64,000 nt of DNA. Origin: Paenibacillus sp. 1011MAR3C5. GTDB taxonomy: Bacteria > Bacillota > Bacilli > Paenibacillales > Paenibacillaceae. This document shows positions 32,966 to 41,523 of the stretch, in pieces. Location of the stretch: the NCBI RefSeq assembly GCF_003591485.1, contig NZ_QZCF01000002.1, forward strand, positions 124,001 to 188,000, in the 5' to 3' direction. A model generated the notes under the pieces. It made no database searches. It was not told the DNA's origin and saw nothing but the letters and a program-made list of their open reading frames with translations. Numbering within the stretch: position 1 is the stretch's first letter; every line of letters begins with the position of its first letter. The position numbers were made by a program, and so were the translations under genes.

Positions 32966-33418
32966 TTATGCTTTGTTGTCGGGCCGCGTACGATGCTTAA
33001 GCGACTGATTGAATTTCATGAGCAGCTGGCCGAATTGGTCGCGTTCTTCTTCGTCCCAGCTCTCGACCAGCCGATTAATGCTAGCCAGTCGTGACTGCTT
33101 GTATTCATGCAGATCCGCTTCGCCGAGCTCCGTAATTTGATAGAAGTACGCTCGCCCGTCCTGTGCATCGGGTACTTTCCGTACATATCCCTTTTGTTCA
33201 AGCACGGCGGCTTGTCGGCTGACGGTGGATATATCCAGCTGCAGCTCCTCGCCCAGAACCTTTACGCCGGCTGAGCCTTGCACCGAGATTTGATGCAGAA
33301 GCAAGTAGGCGGCCCTGTCGAGCTTGGCTCCTTTTTTGTTTGCGTTAATCGACATGACCCGGCGGATCAGCACCGCGAGCTCGAATTCAATCGTCTCTAA
33401 TGAGCGGTTGCTCACCAT
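32966..33418 (-). CDS. MarR-family repressor of the MFS exporter
   Basis: 150 residues: winged helix VKVLGEELQLDISTVSRQAA then VLEQKGYVRKVPDAQDGRAY, flanked by dimerisation helices. ATG 33418 is 6 bases after AAGGAGG; the frame further up to 33457 lacks a ribosome site. Divergent from the MFS gene, whose promoter carries two identical-arm dyads (33521-33554) of MarR type, so it is the probable repressor. Confidence 0.9.
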   Translation of the reverse strand: MVSNRSLETIEFELAVLIRRVMSINANKKGAKLDRAAYLLLHQISVQGSAGVKVLGEELQLDISTVSRQAAVLEQKGYVRKVPDAQDGRAYFYQITELGEADLHEYKQSRLASINRLVESWDEEERDQFGQLLMKFNQSLKHRTRPDNKA

Positions 33419-33505
33419 TAATCGCCTCCTTCTTTTCCTGCTGTTCATGAACATCATAATGGATACGGGAGGATTGTCAACAGGGACAATCGATACATAC
33501 GTTCA

Positions 33506-33554
33506 TTGACAGCTATATAATTGTATTATACAATCAAATAGTTGTATCATACAA
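33506..33554 (+). promoter_or_regulatory. MFS promoter with two tandem MarR-type operators
   Basis: TTGACA (33506-33511), 17 bases, TACAAT (33529-33534). Two dyads TTGTAT-n-ATACAA lie at 33521-33533 and 33542-33554, centres 21 bp apart (two helical turns). The first overlaps the -10, the second the transcribed start. Confidence 0.85.
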
Positions 33555-33590
33555 GTTTATGGCAATCACATGGTAAAAGGAGATAGATAT

Positions 33591-34835
33591 ATGTCATCAT
33601 TAGCGAAGTCATCCGCAGCCCCGGCAGAGCTGAACGCGACGCTGGAGAAGAGCGGTTTTCTCGGTCAGCCGATTGGGGTATGGGCTGTTTTTTTTACGAG
33701 CATTATTGCGTTTATGGGTATGGGCCTTGTTAATCCGATCCTGCGCGAGCTGTCGGAGAAGCTGATGGCTTCTCCAAGCGAAGTCAGCTTGCTGTATACC
33801 AGCTACAATGCAGTCATGGCTTTGGCCATGCTCATTACCGGGGTGGTTTCCACACGATTCGGCATGAAGCGGACGCTGCTGGCGGGAATTGGGATCATCG
33901 CTTTGGTCTCGGTGCTGGGCGGATTCGCTGGCGATATTTGGACGCTGGTCGGATTGCGCGCAGGTTGGGGGCTTGGCAATGCGCTGTTTGTCGCTACCGC
34001 GCTGTCGGCAATGGTGTCCTTGTCCAGCAACGGAACAGCCAAAGCGATCATCCTGTACGAGGCGGCAGTGGGTATAGGCATGTCGGTCGGTCCGCTGCTG
34101 GGCGGGACGCTGGGGTCCATTTCCTGGAGAGGACCGTTCTTCGGTGTCTCCATCCTTATGGTGCTTGGCTTTGTTGTGCTGACGGTTTCGATGCCAAAGC
34201 CGAAGCCGCTTGCGTCGGGAGCGCCGACAGCGCCTGCTTCACTGCTAGAGCCGTTCCGTGCGATGAAGCATCGTTCGCTGCTTGTGCTCGGCATTGTGGC
34301 GGCTCTTTATAATGTTGGCTTTTTCACGATTATGGCATACGCGCCGTTCGTAATGGGGTTGAAGCCGCAGGAGATGGGATTTGTGTTCTTGGGCTGGGGC
34401 GTGCTGCTGGCCCTGACATCCGTATTCATGGCGCCCAAGCTGCAGAAGCGGCTAGGCACGTTAAAGGCAATGAGCCTGATGCTGCTGCTGTTTGTTCTGG
34501 ATCTTACCGTCATGGGACTCTTTACTTCAACGAAGGAAGTCGTCATTGCGGCTGTCATCTTTGCGGGAGCCGTACTGGGCAATAGCAATACCTTGATTAC
34601 AACAGCGGTAATGGATGCGGCTCCCGTAGCCCGCTCGACATCATCGGCTGCATACAGCTTCCTGCGTTTTATCGGGGCGGCGATTTCGCCCTTCATGGCT
34701 AATAAGCTGGCGGAGCATTTCAACGTCCACCTTCCGTTTTTCGTTGGCGCCGGATTCGTGCTGCTGTCTGTGTTGTTTATCAGGCTGAATCGGAAGCATC
34801 TCAGACGGATCGATCAGGCGAGGCCTGCCCATTAA
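33591..34835 (+). CDS. MFS transporter (12-helix, DHA1-like)
   Basis: 414 residues with 12 hydrophobic helices. Family signs: VNPILRELSEKLMASPSEVS after helix 1, the motif A loop GVVSTRFGMKRTLLAGIGII between helices 2 and 3, and RAGWGLGNALFVATALSAMV in helix 4; helix 5 has motif C-like GIGMSVGPLLGGTLGSISWR, the mark of drug/H+ antiporters. Start ATG 33591 follows AAGGAG by 8 bases. Controlled by the divergent MarR gene through two operators. Confidence 0.9.
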   Translation: MSSLAKSSAAPAELNATLEKSGFLGQPIGVWAVFFTSIIAFMGMGLVNPILRELSEKLMASPSEVSLLYTSYNAVMALAMLITGVVSTRFGMKRTLLAGIGIIALVSVLGGFAGDIWTLVGLRAGWGLGNALFVATALSAMVSLSSNGTAKAIILYEAAVGIGMSVGPLLGGTLGSISWRGPFFGVSILMVLGFVVLTVSMPKPKPLASGAPTAPASLLEPFRAMKHRSLLVLGIVAALYNVGFFTIMAYAPFVMGLKPQEMGFVFLGWGVLLALTSVFMAPKLQKRLGTLKAMSLMLLLFVLDLTVMGLFTSTKEVVIAAVIFAGAVLGNSNTLITTAVMDAAPVARSTSSAAYSFLRFIGAAISPFMANKLAEHFNVHLPFFVGAGFVLLSVLFIRLNRKHLRRIDQARPAH

Positions 34836-34869
34836 ACGCGATGACCATTTTATAAAGGAACATCGCGTC

Positions 34870-34904
34870 AAAAAAATGCCCAGCTTGCGCCCAGCGTTCT
34901 GGGC
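34870..34904 (-). terminator. Candidate terminator of the SDR gene (minus strand)
   Basis: Minus strand: stem GCCCAG/CTGGGC with a 15-base loop, followed by A and seven T. Another inner GCCCAG-cgtt-CTGGGC pairing competes. Confidence 0.5.
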
Positions 34905-34937
34905 ACCCATAGGCATAATAAACGTGACAGCACAATT

Positions 34938-34968
34938 GCCCTCTTTTCGCATGATGCGAGAAGAGGGC
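34938..34968. terminator. Long hairpin between convergent genes
   Basis: Fifteen-base-pair stem GCCCTCTTTTCGCAT-g-ATGCGAGAAGAGGGC with one mismatch (G-U in RNA). T-richness on either side is modest, so it may stabilise transcript ends rather than terminate. Confidence 0.5.
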
Positions 34969-35054
34969 GATTATGTTGTTGCGAGCCAGACTATCGCCGT
35001 CAAGTTGTAATGATTAGAAAGAACAAGGGCCAAAAACCTGGCAGTCTGCTCAAA

Positions 35055-35807
35055 TTACTTTGCCGTTACGCCGCCGTCTACAGGCAATTCTACGCCCGTC
35101 ACATAGGAAGCGTCGTCTGATGCAAGGAAGAGAACGGCGCGCGCCACTTCCGAAGCTTCACCGACACGAGGCAGGGCTGTCTGCGACAAGAAAAATTGCA
35201 GCATTTGCGGATCCTCGACGAATTGGTTGCTCATTGGTGTAGCAATAAAGCCAGGGTGCACCGAGTTGACGCGAATGTTCTGGCTGCCGTAATCGACCGC
35301 CGCTGCTTTGCTCAGCATACGCACCGCGCCTTTGGAAGCCGTATAGGCGCCTGCGCCGCTGCTGCCAGTCAAGCCTGCGATGGAGGAAATGTTGATAATG
35401 GAGCCGCCTCCGGCCGAAATCATATGAGGAATGACATGCTTCATGCCGAGAAATACGCTGGTCACATTAATATTCATGACTCTGTTCCATTGATCCATGG
35501 AGGTATCCAGCAGGCCGATGGCCATGGAGATACCGGCGTTGTTTACCAGTACATCGATTTTGCCGTATTTGCTGATTGCCTCAGCGACGACCTCGACCCA
35601 GTTGTCTTCCGACGCTACGTCATGCTTGATGGCGATCGCATCGCCGCCGTCCTCTTGAATGCCTTTGGCTACGGCTTGTACCGCTTCAAAGTTAATGTCT
35701 GTCAAGACCACCTTTGCGCCTTCTTGAGCGAGCAAGCGCGCTTCTTCCAGTCCCATTCCGCTTCCGGCTCCGGTAACAATGGCTACTTTTCCATTCATTC
35801 GAGTCAT
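35055..35807 (-). CDS. SDR-family oxidoreductase (glucose-dehydrogenase/ketoreductase-like)
   Basis: 250 residues, classical SDR: TGAGSGMGLE near the N-terminus, NNAGIS in the middle, catalytic Ser in NISSIAGLTGSSG, YTASKGA (Tyr, Lys), and the closing YVTGVELPVDGGVTAK. The hydride acceptor is unknown. GAGGAGG is 10 bases before the ATG. Divergent from a TetR gene with a dyad in the gap, so probably an inducible, drug- or aldehyde-related reductase. Confidence 0.9.
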   Translation of the reverse strand: MTRMNGKVAIVTGAGSGMGLEEARLLAQEGAKVVLTDINFEAVQAVAKGIQEDGGDAIAIKHDVASEDNWVEVVAEAISKYGKIDVLVNNAGISMAIGLLDTSMDQWNRVMNINVTSVFLGMKHVIPHMISAGGGSIINISSIAGLTGSSGAGAYTASKGAVRMLSKAAAVDYGSQNIRVNSVHPGFIATPMSNQFVEDPQMLQFFLSQTALPRVGEASEVARAVLFLASDDASYVTGVELPVDGGVTAK

Positions 35808-35853
35808 TTTATGTTTGCCTCCTCTATGGTGGTTCGAAAGGTTTGATTAATGA

Positions 35854-35871
35854 TGATAGTATGAACTATCA
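35854..35871. promoter_or_regulatory. Dyad in the SDR-TetR intergenic region
   Basis: TGATAGT-atga-ACTATCA, a perfect 7-bp inverted repeat 47 bases before the SDR start; candidate binding site for the divergent TetR protein. A promoter for the TetR gene, TTGTGA-18-TATAAT (35938-35943, 35962-35967), lies further right. Confidence 0.5.
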
Positions 35872-36002
35872 CCACCATATCGATTATATCACCTTCTATT
35901 TCATTATACAATTCCCCGATGGCGCTAGTTGCATTCCTTGTGATTGCGGGCTAGCAAAGGTTATAATTTTGACATACAAGGTTAGAAGGGATCATACAAG
36001 CA

Positions 36003-36659
36003 ATGAAGCCTCAGGATCGTTACAAACAAGAACGGGACGAAAGCAAGAAAGCCCGTTATCAGCAAATCGTACAAGCGGCGGAGTCGGTGTTTTTTCGAAA
36101 AGGCATCGAAGGAGCTACGATGAACGATATCGCCAAGGAAGCGGGTATCGGCGTCGCTACAGTGTTTCGGTATTTCCCGGCGAAAGAGCAGCTGGTGACC
36201 GTGCTGGCGGACGGCATTATGGAAGAGATTCGGATTACCTTTGCTGACATAGCTGAGCAAGATGTGACGTGCCTGGAGAAGATCGGTCTCTTATTCGACT
36301 ACTTTATCTCGCTATTGGAGGAGAGAAGGAGCTCCTTTATCAAGTTTTTGGAGGATCTGCATCTGAACGTAGCGCATGCGAGAGGCTTGTATGGCGATGT
36401 CAGCGAGCACGGAATTGCGGGCAGGAAAATTTTTGCGATTTTTACCGCGATGATCGAGGAGGGGGAGAAGGACGGATCGCTCCGTACCGACCTGCCTCCT
36501 GAAGAGATGCTGATTACGCTGGTGAATGCGTTCGGTCTGTTCGCGAGCAAGCTGGCTTATCAGAAGAACGTATTAATGCTGCCATCGGATGTCGAGCCGG
36601 AGCAGCAGCTTCTGCTGGTGAAAGAGATGATGATGGAATTTATGAAGGCTAAATCTTAA
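36003..36659 (+). CDS. TetR-family regulator
   Basis: 218 residues. Helix-turn-helix IVQAAESVFFRKGIEGATMN then DIAKEAGIGVATVFRYFPAK in the first 65, followed by an all-helical ligand domain. The first 20 residues are strongly charged (KPQDRYKQERDESKKARYQQ). The ribosome site is AGAAGGG. Divergent from the SDR gene and followed after 35 bases by a VOC gene in the same direction; both are potential targets. Confidence 0.9.
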   Translation: MKPQDRYKQERDESKKARYQQIVQAAESVFFRKGIEGATMNDIAKEAGIGVATVFRYFPAKEQLVTVLADGIMEEIRITFADIAEQDVTCLEKIGLLFDYFISLLEERRSSFIKFLEDLHLNVAHARGLYGDVSEHGIAGRKIFAIFTAMIEEGEKDGSLRTDLPPEEMLITLVNAFGLFASKLAYQKNVLMLPSDVEPEQQLLLVKEMMMEFMKAKS

Positions 36660-36694
36660 GCATGCAGAGAAGTTCCGAAGGAGAGGTGTAAGGA

Positions 36695-37108
36695 ATGAAG
36701 CCAAAGATTACTGTGTTGACATTAGGCGTAGATGACCTGGAGCGCGCGCTTCACTTCTACAGAGACGGGCTCGGCTTTCCGACAGAAGGCATAATAGGAA
36801 CAGAGTTTGAGCATGGCGCTGTTGCGTTTTTCGAATTGGAGGGCGGGCTGAGGCTTGCGATATGGGAGAGGAAGTCGTTGGCCCATGAAGCAAAGGTCGA
36901 GTTGAAACCGCCAAGCTCATCCGAGCTTACGATCGGACATAATGTGGGCAGCAGAGAAGAGGTTGATCGTATTATGGAGCAAGCAGAGAAAGCCGGGGCC
37001 GTTATTACGGACCCGGCTCATGATGCCTTCTGGGGCGGCTACTCCGGTCATTTCATGGACCTGGACGGCCATCTGTGGGAAGTGGTATGGAATCCCGCCT
37101 GGGAATAG
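36695..37108 (+). CDS. VOC-family protein
   Basis: 137 residues with two VOC modules: VLTLGVDDLERALHFYRDGL and FPTEGIIGTEFEHGAVAFFE form the first; ELTIGHNVGSREEVDRIMEQ and HFMDLDGHLWEVVWNP the second. The closing MDLDGHLWEV is typical, and His/Glu residues in HNV, EHGAVAFFE and LWEV could be metal ligands. Role unknown; it may detoxify a small electrophile. GGAGAGG precedes the ATG. Transcribed with the TetR gene. Confidence 0.85.
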   Translation: MKPKITVLTLGVDDLERALHFYRDGLGFPTEGIIGTEFEHGAVAFFELEGGLRLAIWERKSLAHEAKVELKPPSSSELTIGHNVGSREEVDRIMEQAEKAGAVITDPAHDAFWGGYSGHFMDLDGHLWEVVWNPAWE

Positions 37109-37127
37109 CCCTTAATTCGACAATCGT

Positions 37128-38048
37128 TTAAGGCAGGATATGACCAGCTGCTGTATAGATGCCGTACCATTCCTCGCGGGTCAGCTTAATGTCGGAGCCT
37201 TGGCAGCCGTCCTTCAGGCGGCCAACATTCGTAGTGCCTAAGACAACTTGGATATTGGCCGGATGTCTGGTGATCCAAGCAACGGCGATCGCGGTGCTGG
37301 ATACGCCGTATTTGGCCGCCAGGCTGTCAATCAACTTGTTCAGTTCCGGATAGTTCTCAAGGTCGCCCAGGAACGGGCCGTCGAAGAAGGCTTTCTGGAA
37401 AGGGGACCATGCCTGGATCGTAATATCGTTCAGGCGGCAATAATCGAGCACGCCGCTGTCGCGGTTGACCGATTGGTCGATGTTCATATTCAGTGCGATG
37501 CCGGAGTCGATCATCGGCGTGTGAGTGGCGCTTAGCTGCATCTGGTTCACAATGAGCTTATGAGACATATGCTTCTGCAACAGCTCAATCTGCATTGGCG
37601 TATGGTTGGAGACGCCGAAGTAGCGCACCTTGCCGCTGGCGTGAAGCTCATTGAATGCCTCTGCCACTTCCTCAGGCTCAACCAGCGTATCGGGGCGATG
37701 CAGCAGCAGAATGTCCAGATAATCGGTATTCAGCCGTTTCAAGATGCCGTCGGTCGAAGCAATGATATGCTCCTTGGAGAAGTCGAAGAAGCCTTTGCGG
37801 ATGCCGCATTTGCTCTGCAGCACCATTCCTTCGCGCAAGGATGCGTTCATGCCGATCGCTTCGGAGAAGTGCTCCTCGCAGGAGCCTGCACCGTAGATGT
37901 CGGCATGGTCGAACAGGTTGATGCCTTGCTCCATGGCTGTGCGGATCAGCTTCTCCGCTTCTGTTACAGAAAGCTGCTTCAGACGCATGTTGCCCATAAT
38001 AATGTTGGATACGCGAAGATCCGTTCCGGCGATGTCTATGTATTTCAT
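37128..38048 (-). CDS. Aldo/keto reductase (YcsN/YdhF type)
   Basis: 306 residues, a TIM-barrel NADPH oxidoreductase. Catalytic residues appear in order: Asp in NLFDHADIYG with Tyr in the same segment, Lys in VLQSKCGI, and His in DILLLHRPD; NADPH contacts in GVSNHTPMQIELL and AIAVAWITRHPANIQVVLGTT. ATG 38048 is 9 bases after GGAGG; the frame extends to 38090 without a better site. Its promoter carries a 19-bp-spaced -35/-10 with a dyad in the spacer (MerR type), and a MerR gene lies divergent. Confidence 0.9.
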   Translation of the reverse strand: MKYIDIAGTDLRVSNIIMGNMRLKQLSVTEAEKLIRTAMEQGINLFDHADIYGAGSCEEHFSEAIGMNASLREGMVLQSKCGIRKGFFDFSKEHIIASTDGILKRLNTDYLDILLLHRPDTLVEPEEVAEAFNELHASGKVRYFGVSNHTPMQIELLQKHMSHKLIVNQMQLSATHTPMIDSGIALNMNIDQSVNRDSGVLDYCRLNDITIQAWSPFQKAFFDGPFLGDLENYPELNKLIDSLAAKYGVSSTAIAVAWITRHPANIQVVLGTTNVGRLKDGCQGSDIKLTREEWYGIYTAAGHILP

Positions 38049-38091
38049 GCCTTGATTCCTCCCGAAGTTGAGTATAATAGGGTACATCACT

Positions 38092-38122
38092 ACGATAAAC
38101 GCTAGAGTGGACTCTATGTCAA
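38092..38122 (-). promoter_or_regulatory. MerR-type promoter of the aldo/keto reductase gene
   Basis: Minus strand: TTGACA (38122-38117), spacer of 19 bases, TATCGT (38097-38092). The spacer begins with the perfect dyad TAGAGT-cc-ACTCTA (38103-38116). A long 19-base spacer with a dyad inside is the hallmark of MerR-activated promoters. Confidence 0.8.
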
Positions 38123-38219
38123 CAGTCTTCGATTAGGATGCCTCAAAGGGAGAAGGAGAAACCGTGTGGCTGCAGCAATTATGTCATCAATTAGAAAAAA
38201 TGAAACGGAGAAGATGGAT

Positions 38220-38612
38220 ATGAATTATACCATCTCGCAAGTCGCACAGAAAACGAGTCTGTCGATCCACACGATACGATACTATGACAAGGAGGGCTTG
38301 CTGCCCTTCGTGGATCGCCAGAACGGCACGCGAGTATTCCACGAACAAGATATTGATTGGCTTGATCTGCTCTGCTGCCTGAAAAATACAGGCATGCCGA
38401 TCAAGGATATCCGCACCCTCATCCAGCATTGCATGGACAACGACGCTGTGCTGGAGAAGGGTGTAGACATCCTGGTTCAGCATCGGCGCAAGGTAGAAGT
38501 CCAGCTGAAGGAGATGCAGCGCAGTCTGAATACGCTTGATTATAAAATCCAGCATTTGCCCCGAATGTTCCGGGAGAAATTCTCTTCCGGGGCTGCGGAG
38601 CCGCAAGGTTAA
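38220..38612 (+). CDS. MerR-family regulator
   Basis: 130 residues: helix-turn-helix and wing MNYTISQVAQKTSLSIHTIR then YYDKEGLLPFVDRQNGTRVF, then HEQDIDWLDLLCCLKNTGMP and a long dimerisation helix (ILVQHRRKVEVQLKEMQRSL). No conserved C-terminal metal-binding Cys. The residue pattern fits the AdhR/YfmP-like group that senses aldehydes or redox state. ATG 38220 is 9 bases after GGAG; GTG 38166 and ATG 38214 are weaker. Divergent target: the aldo/keto reductase. Confidence 0.88.
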   Translation: MNYTISQVAQKTSLSIHTIRYYDKEGLLPFVDRQNGTRVFHEQDIDWLDLLCCLKNTGMPIKDIRTLIQHCMDNDAVLEKGVDILVQHRRKVEVQLKEMQRSLNTLDYKIQHLPRMFREKFSSGAAEPQG

Positions 38613-38654
38613 GCGGAGAGCCGTGCGAAATCTGCTAATAATGGGGTGATCAAG

Positions 38655-39011
38655 GTGAAGGTAAAACGAATTGTAGCGAATATAGCGACGACGGATATGG
38701 TAGCCGGACAGCGCTTCTATCGGGAAGTGTTAGGTCTAGATCTGCTGATGGACCACGGGTGGATCGTCACCTATGGAACAGAAGGTCAGATGATGCAGGT
38801 TCAGATTAGCACAGCCTCCGAAGGTGGAAGCGGTACGCCGGTTCCCGATCTGTCCATCGAAGTGGACGATGTAGACGAAGCTTATGCCCGGTGCGTCCAG
38901 GCTGGACACGGGATTGAGTACGGTCCGGCCGACGAGCCTTGGGGCGTCAGAAGATTCTATGTGCGCGATCCCTTCGGAAAGCTTGTCAATGTGCTGGCGC
39001 ATCGCCATTAG
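38655..39011 (+). CDS. VOC-family protein
   Basis: 118 residues: KRIVANIATTDMVAGQRFYR begins module one, with GLDLLMDHGWIVTY; SIEVDDVDEAYARCVQAGHG then WGVRRFYVRDPFGKLVNVL module two. The DPFGKLVNV end is the standard glyoxalase-like close. GTG 38655 is chosen because GGGGTGA lies 7 bases upstream. It overlaps the stop of the convergent cyclase gene by four bases. Substrate unknown. Confidence 0.82.
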   Translation: MKVKRIVANIATTDMVAGQRFYREVLGLDLLMDHGWIVTYGTEGQMMQVQISTASEGGSGTPVPDLSIEVDDVDEAYARCVQAGHGIEYGPADEPWGVRRFYVRDPFGKLVNVLAHRH

Positions 39012-40894
39012 CCGAATTTTTCCCGGTAATGTGCCAGGGCGGCAAGCGGCCAGATATACCGGTAGCTGTGGTATCGGACATAGAAGTAGCCAGGCAGGGC
39101 GGCGCCGGTCGGGTAGTCGGTCTTCCAGTTGTTTTCATGCAAAAAGCCGATCAGCCGCTTGATGCCGCGCTTAATGGCGGGAGTCGCTTCCGACGAAACG
39201 GCGATTAGCGCATCCAGGGCCCAGGCGGTCTGGGACGGCGTACTGGCGCCGATGGAGACATAATGCGACTTGGAGTCACTGCGGCAGGATTCGCCCCAGC
39301 CGCCATCGGACTGCTGCATGCGGAGGAGCCATTCGGCTCCTTTTTTTATGGCCTCATGGCTGGATGGCACACCGGCAGCCGCCAGACCCGTTAGCGCTGC
39401 CCAAGTGCCGTATAGATAGCAAACACCCCATCTGCCGTACCACGAGCCGTTTCTCTCCTGGTTCCGAAGGAGCCAGTCAACACCTCTTTTGACAAACCGT
39501 TCATTCGTGTGAAGCTGTGCAAATTTCCCCAAATATTCCAAAGCGCGCCCGGTCAAATCCGGTTCGGACGGATCAATGGCTGCCGACTTGGCTCCTTCGA
39601 TGGCAAGCCAGGTCAGCATCTGGTTGTTGGTTTCCTTCTCGAAGGCCGGCCAGCCTCCATCCCTGTTCTGCATAGAGGTGACCCAATTCAAGCCGCGATG
39701 CCATGCTTCGGCATATACGGGTTCGTCCACCGCTAGCCGGTGAATGGCTCGAAGCGCAGCCGTCGTGTCGTCCACATCGGGATTCATCGTATTCGTCTCA
39801 GAGAAGCCCCAACCGCCGGGAGGCGTGTTCGGATTATTTTTGCTCCAATCTCCTTTGCGCGTATGCTGCCTCGACAGCAGGAAAGCGCTGGCGTTCAGGA
39901 TGGCTTCGTGACGGTGTGAGACGCCAGCTTCTTGAAGCGCGTAGCTGATCAGAGCGGTATCCCATATGTCGGAGGGGGAGTTCTGGATGGTCGTGATGCC
40001 CTCTGTATCGAAGCGCATATCGGCCAGTCCTTGGCAGGCCTTCTGAATAACGGGATGATTCTTACCGTAATCAAGCGCCAGCAGGGCAAAGATCATCATG
40101 ATTGTGCTTGTGGCGTAGCTGTAGAGGGTGCCGTCGCCTTCGATCCGCTCCAGCATGAACGCCTCCGCCTTATCGGCGGCGGCATCGCGCAGTGAACGGG
40201 GCGATCCGATCAGCCTTTCCATGCCAGTCTGGATTTGTACTCTCATAGCCATATGGGAAGGCAAGCTTGCTTCATCTCCGGTGTCGCGGTTTGCGTATAG
40301 CGACGACAGATCGGGCGTCCGTTCGGTGCGAAGCGAGAACTTGCGCGAGCCCATAACGAGCATGGGCACGAGATGGACGCGGGCATAGCCGGAGAAGGAG
40401 AACAGGCTGAGCGGCAGCTCGCTTGGCACAAGAAGGATCTCCATCGGAATGGTGGAGATCGATCGCGGCCAATCCCGTTGTCCCGTTGCCGCAAGGATGG
40501 TTTTGGTCAAGGTGCTGCGAACCATGCCGATGCCGCCGCGTGATAGGATATAGGCCTTGGCCCGCTGCATATGCTCGTCATCGGCTTGGCTATACCCGGA
40601 TATGAGCAAGGCATAATAGGCTTCGATTGAAGCGGACAAGCTGCCTTCTTCTTCATCAGGGTACAATCGCCAGCAGCCGTCCGGCTGCTGGCTTGCGGCG
40701 ATCCGGTTATGCAGCTTGCGCAGCAGCTCCTCGTTCTCATGCTCCAGCAGCCGAAAGAGGATCAGGGCATAAGCATCGATGATAATGCCGTTCTCAAAGC
40801 AAAAGCGCCAGGAGCCATCCTCCTTCTGTTCTTTGACTAGCCAATCGACAAGCTGGGTGATGCCTTGATCGACCTTTTTGCGCAGATCATTCAA
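39008..40894 (-). CDS. sqhC: Tetraprenyl-beta-curcumene (sporulenol) cyclase, squalene-hopene cyclase family
   Basis: 628 residues, close to the Bacillus SqhC length. The catalytic acid motif is NPDVDDTTAA (DxDDTT, as in SqhC; squalene-hopene cyclases have DxDDTA). QW repeats recur (for example EQKEDGSWRF, QQPDGCWRL, QNRDGGWPAF, QERNGSWYG, QQSDGGWGES). It cyclises a linear C35/C30 prenyl chain in the membrane; sporulenes protect spores from oxidation in Bacillus subtilis. It is a monocistronic gene here with no isoprenoid neighbours. The ribosome site is GAGGTACGG. Product identity (sporulenol versus hopanoid) is not decided by sequence alone. Confidence 0.85.
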   Translation of the reverse strand: MNDLRKKVDQGITQLVDWLVKEQKEDGSWRFCFENGIIIDAYALILFRLLEHENEELLRKLHNRIAASQQPDGCWRLYPDEEEGSLSASIEAYYALLISGYSQADDEHMQRAKAYILSRGGIGMVRSTLTKTILAATGQRDWPRSISTIPMEILLVPSELPLSLFSFSGYARVHLVPMLVMGSRKFSLRTERTPDLSSLYANRDTGDEASLPSHMAMRVQIQTGMERLIGSPRSLRDAAADKAEAFMLERIEGDGTLYSYATSTIMMIFALLALDYGKNHPVIQKACQGLADMRFDTEGITTIQNSPSDIWDTALISYALQEAGVSHRHEAILNASAFLLSRQHTRKGDWSKNNPNTPPGGWGFSETNTMNPDVDDTTAALRAIHRLAVDEPVYAEAWHRGLNWVTSMQNRDGGWPAFEKETNNQMLTWLAIEGAKSAAIDPSEPDLTGRALEYLGKFAQLHTNERFVKRGVDWLLRNQERNGSWYGRWGVCYLYGTWAALTGLAAAGVPSSHEAIKKGAEWLLRMQQSDGGWGESCRSDSKSHYVSIGASTPSQTAWALDALIAVSSEATPAIKRGIKRLIGFLHENNWKTDYPTGAALPGYFYVRYHSYRYIWPLAALAHYREKFG

Positions 40895-41004
40895 TGTCCG
40901 TACCTCCCGCAGTTTTTATCATTCTATGAGCGGCGGGAGGCGGAAATGTGGCGGAATGGCAGGGATGTGCTTCATGCAGTCTTGCGATAGCGGCTGAGGA
41001 GTGA

Positions 41005-41459
41005 CGTAAAGCCGCCGCCAATCGTGAAGCGGGATTGCCGGCAATCGATGCATCGCCGGCGCAGGGGAAGCTGCTGCAAGTGCTGGCGAGAATGAACAGA
41101 GCAAGCCGGATTCTGGAGATCGGAACGCTTGGCGGGTACATCACGATCTGGCTGGCCGGAGCGCTGCCGGCAGGAGGCAAGCTGGTTACGCTGGAATACG
41201 AAATCTGGATTGGGCGCTTCGTTTTTCCCGTCCAGGTACGGTCATCCTAGGTGACAATGTGATTCGTAACGGCGATGTGATTGACGGACATAACGAGGAT
41301 ACACGGGTTATCGGCACACGGCAGTTTTTTGACAAGCTGGCGGCAGAGCCGAGAATGACCTGTACTGCCATACAGACAGTAGGTAGCAAAGGCTATGACG
41401 GCTTTATGTCGGGATTGTGGACAGATGATTTTTTTGGGCTTGCAAATGAACGGAGATAG
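41005..41459 (+). pseudogene. Decayed O-methyltransferase (caffeoyl-CoA type)
   Basis: The first fragment reads AANREAGLPAIDASPAQGKL then RILEIGTLGGYITIWLAGAL and PAGGKLVTLEYE, the SAM-binding part of a class I O-methyltransferase of the YrrM group. At about 41200 about 70 residues are missing, including the catalytic Asp/Lys region, and the frame changes. The second fragment continues DWALRFSRPGTVILGDNVIR, then RVIGTRQFFDKLAAEPRMTC, AIQTVGSKGYDGF and a stop at 41457-41459. The N-terminal part also has a stop at about 41002. Not functional. Confidence 0.8.
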
Positions 41460-41498
41460 AAGTAGAATAACGATAAATGAAAGTGATCACTTACATTT
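41440..41498 (+). promoter_or_regulatory. TetR promoter and operator
   Basis: TTGCAA (41440-41445), 17 bases, TAGAAT (41463-41468); start of transcription near 41475. Operator at 41475-41498: AAATG-a-AAGTGATCACTT-a-CATTT, a 12-bp perfect core palindrome (41481-41492) with outer symmetric arms. It covers the transcript start and matches 15 of 20 bases of the dyad before the MFS gene. Confidence 0.75.
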
Positions 41499-41523
41499 CA
41501 CTCCTGAAGGAAGGAGGGTTCTT

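Noticed and set aside
41446-41523. ATG 41446 as start of the TetR gene
   Set aside because: It lies between the -35 and -10 of the promoter that precedes the operator, so it would not be transcribed.
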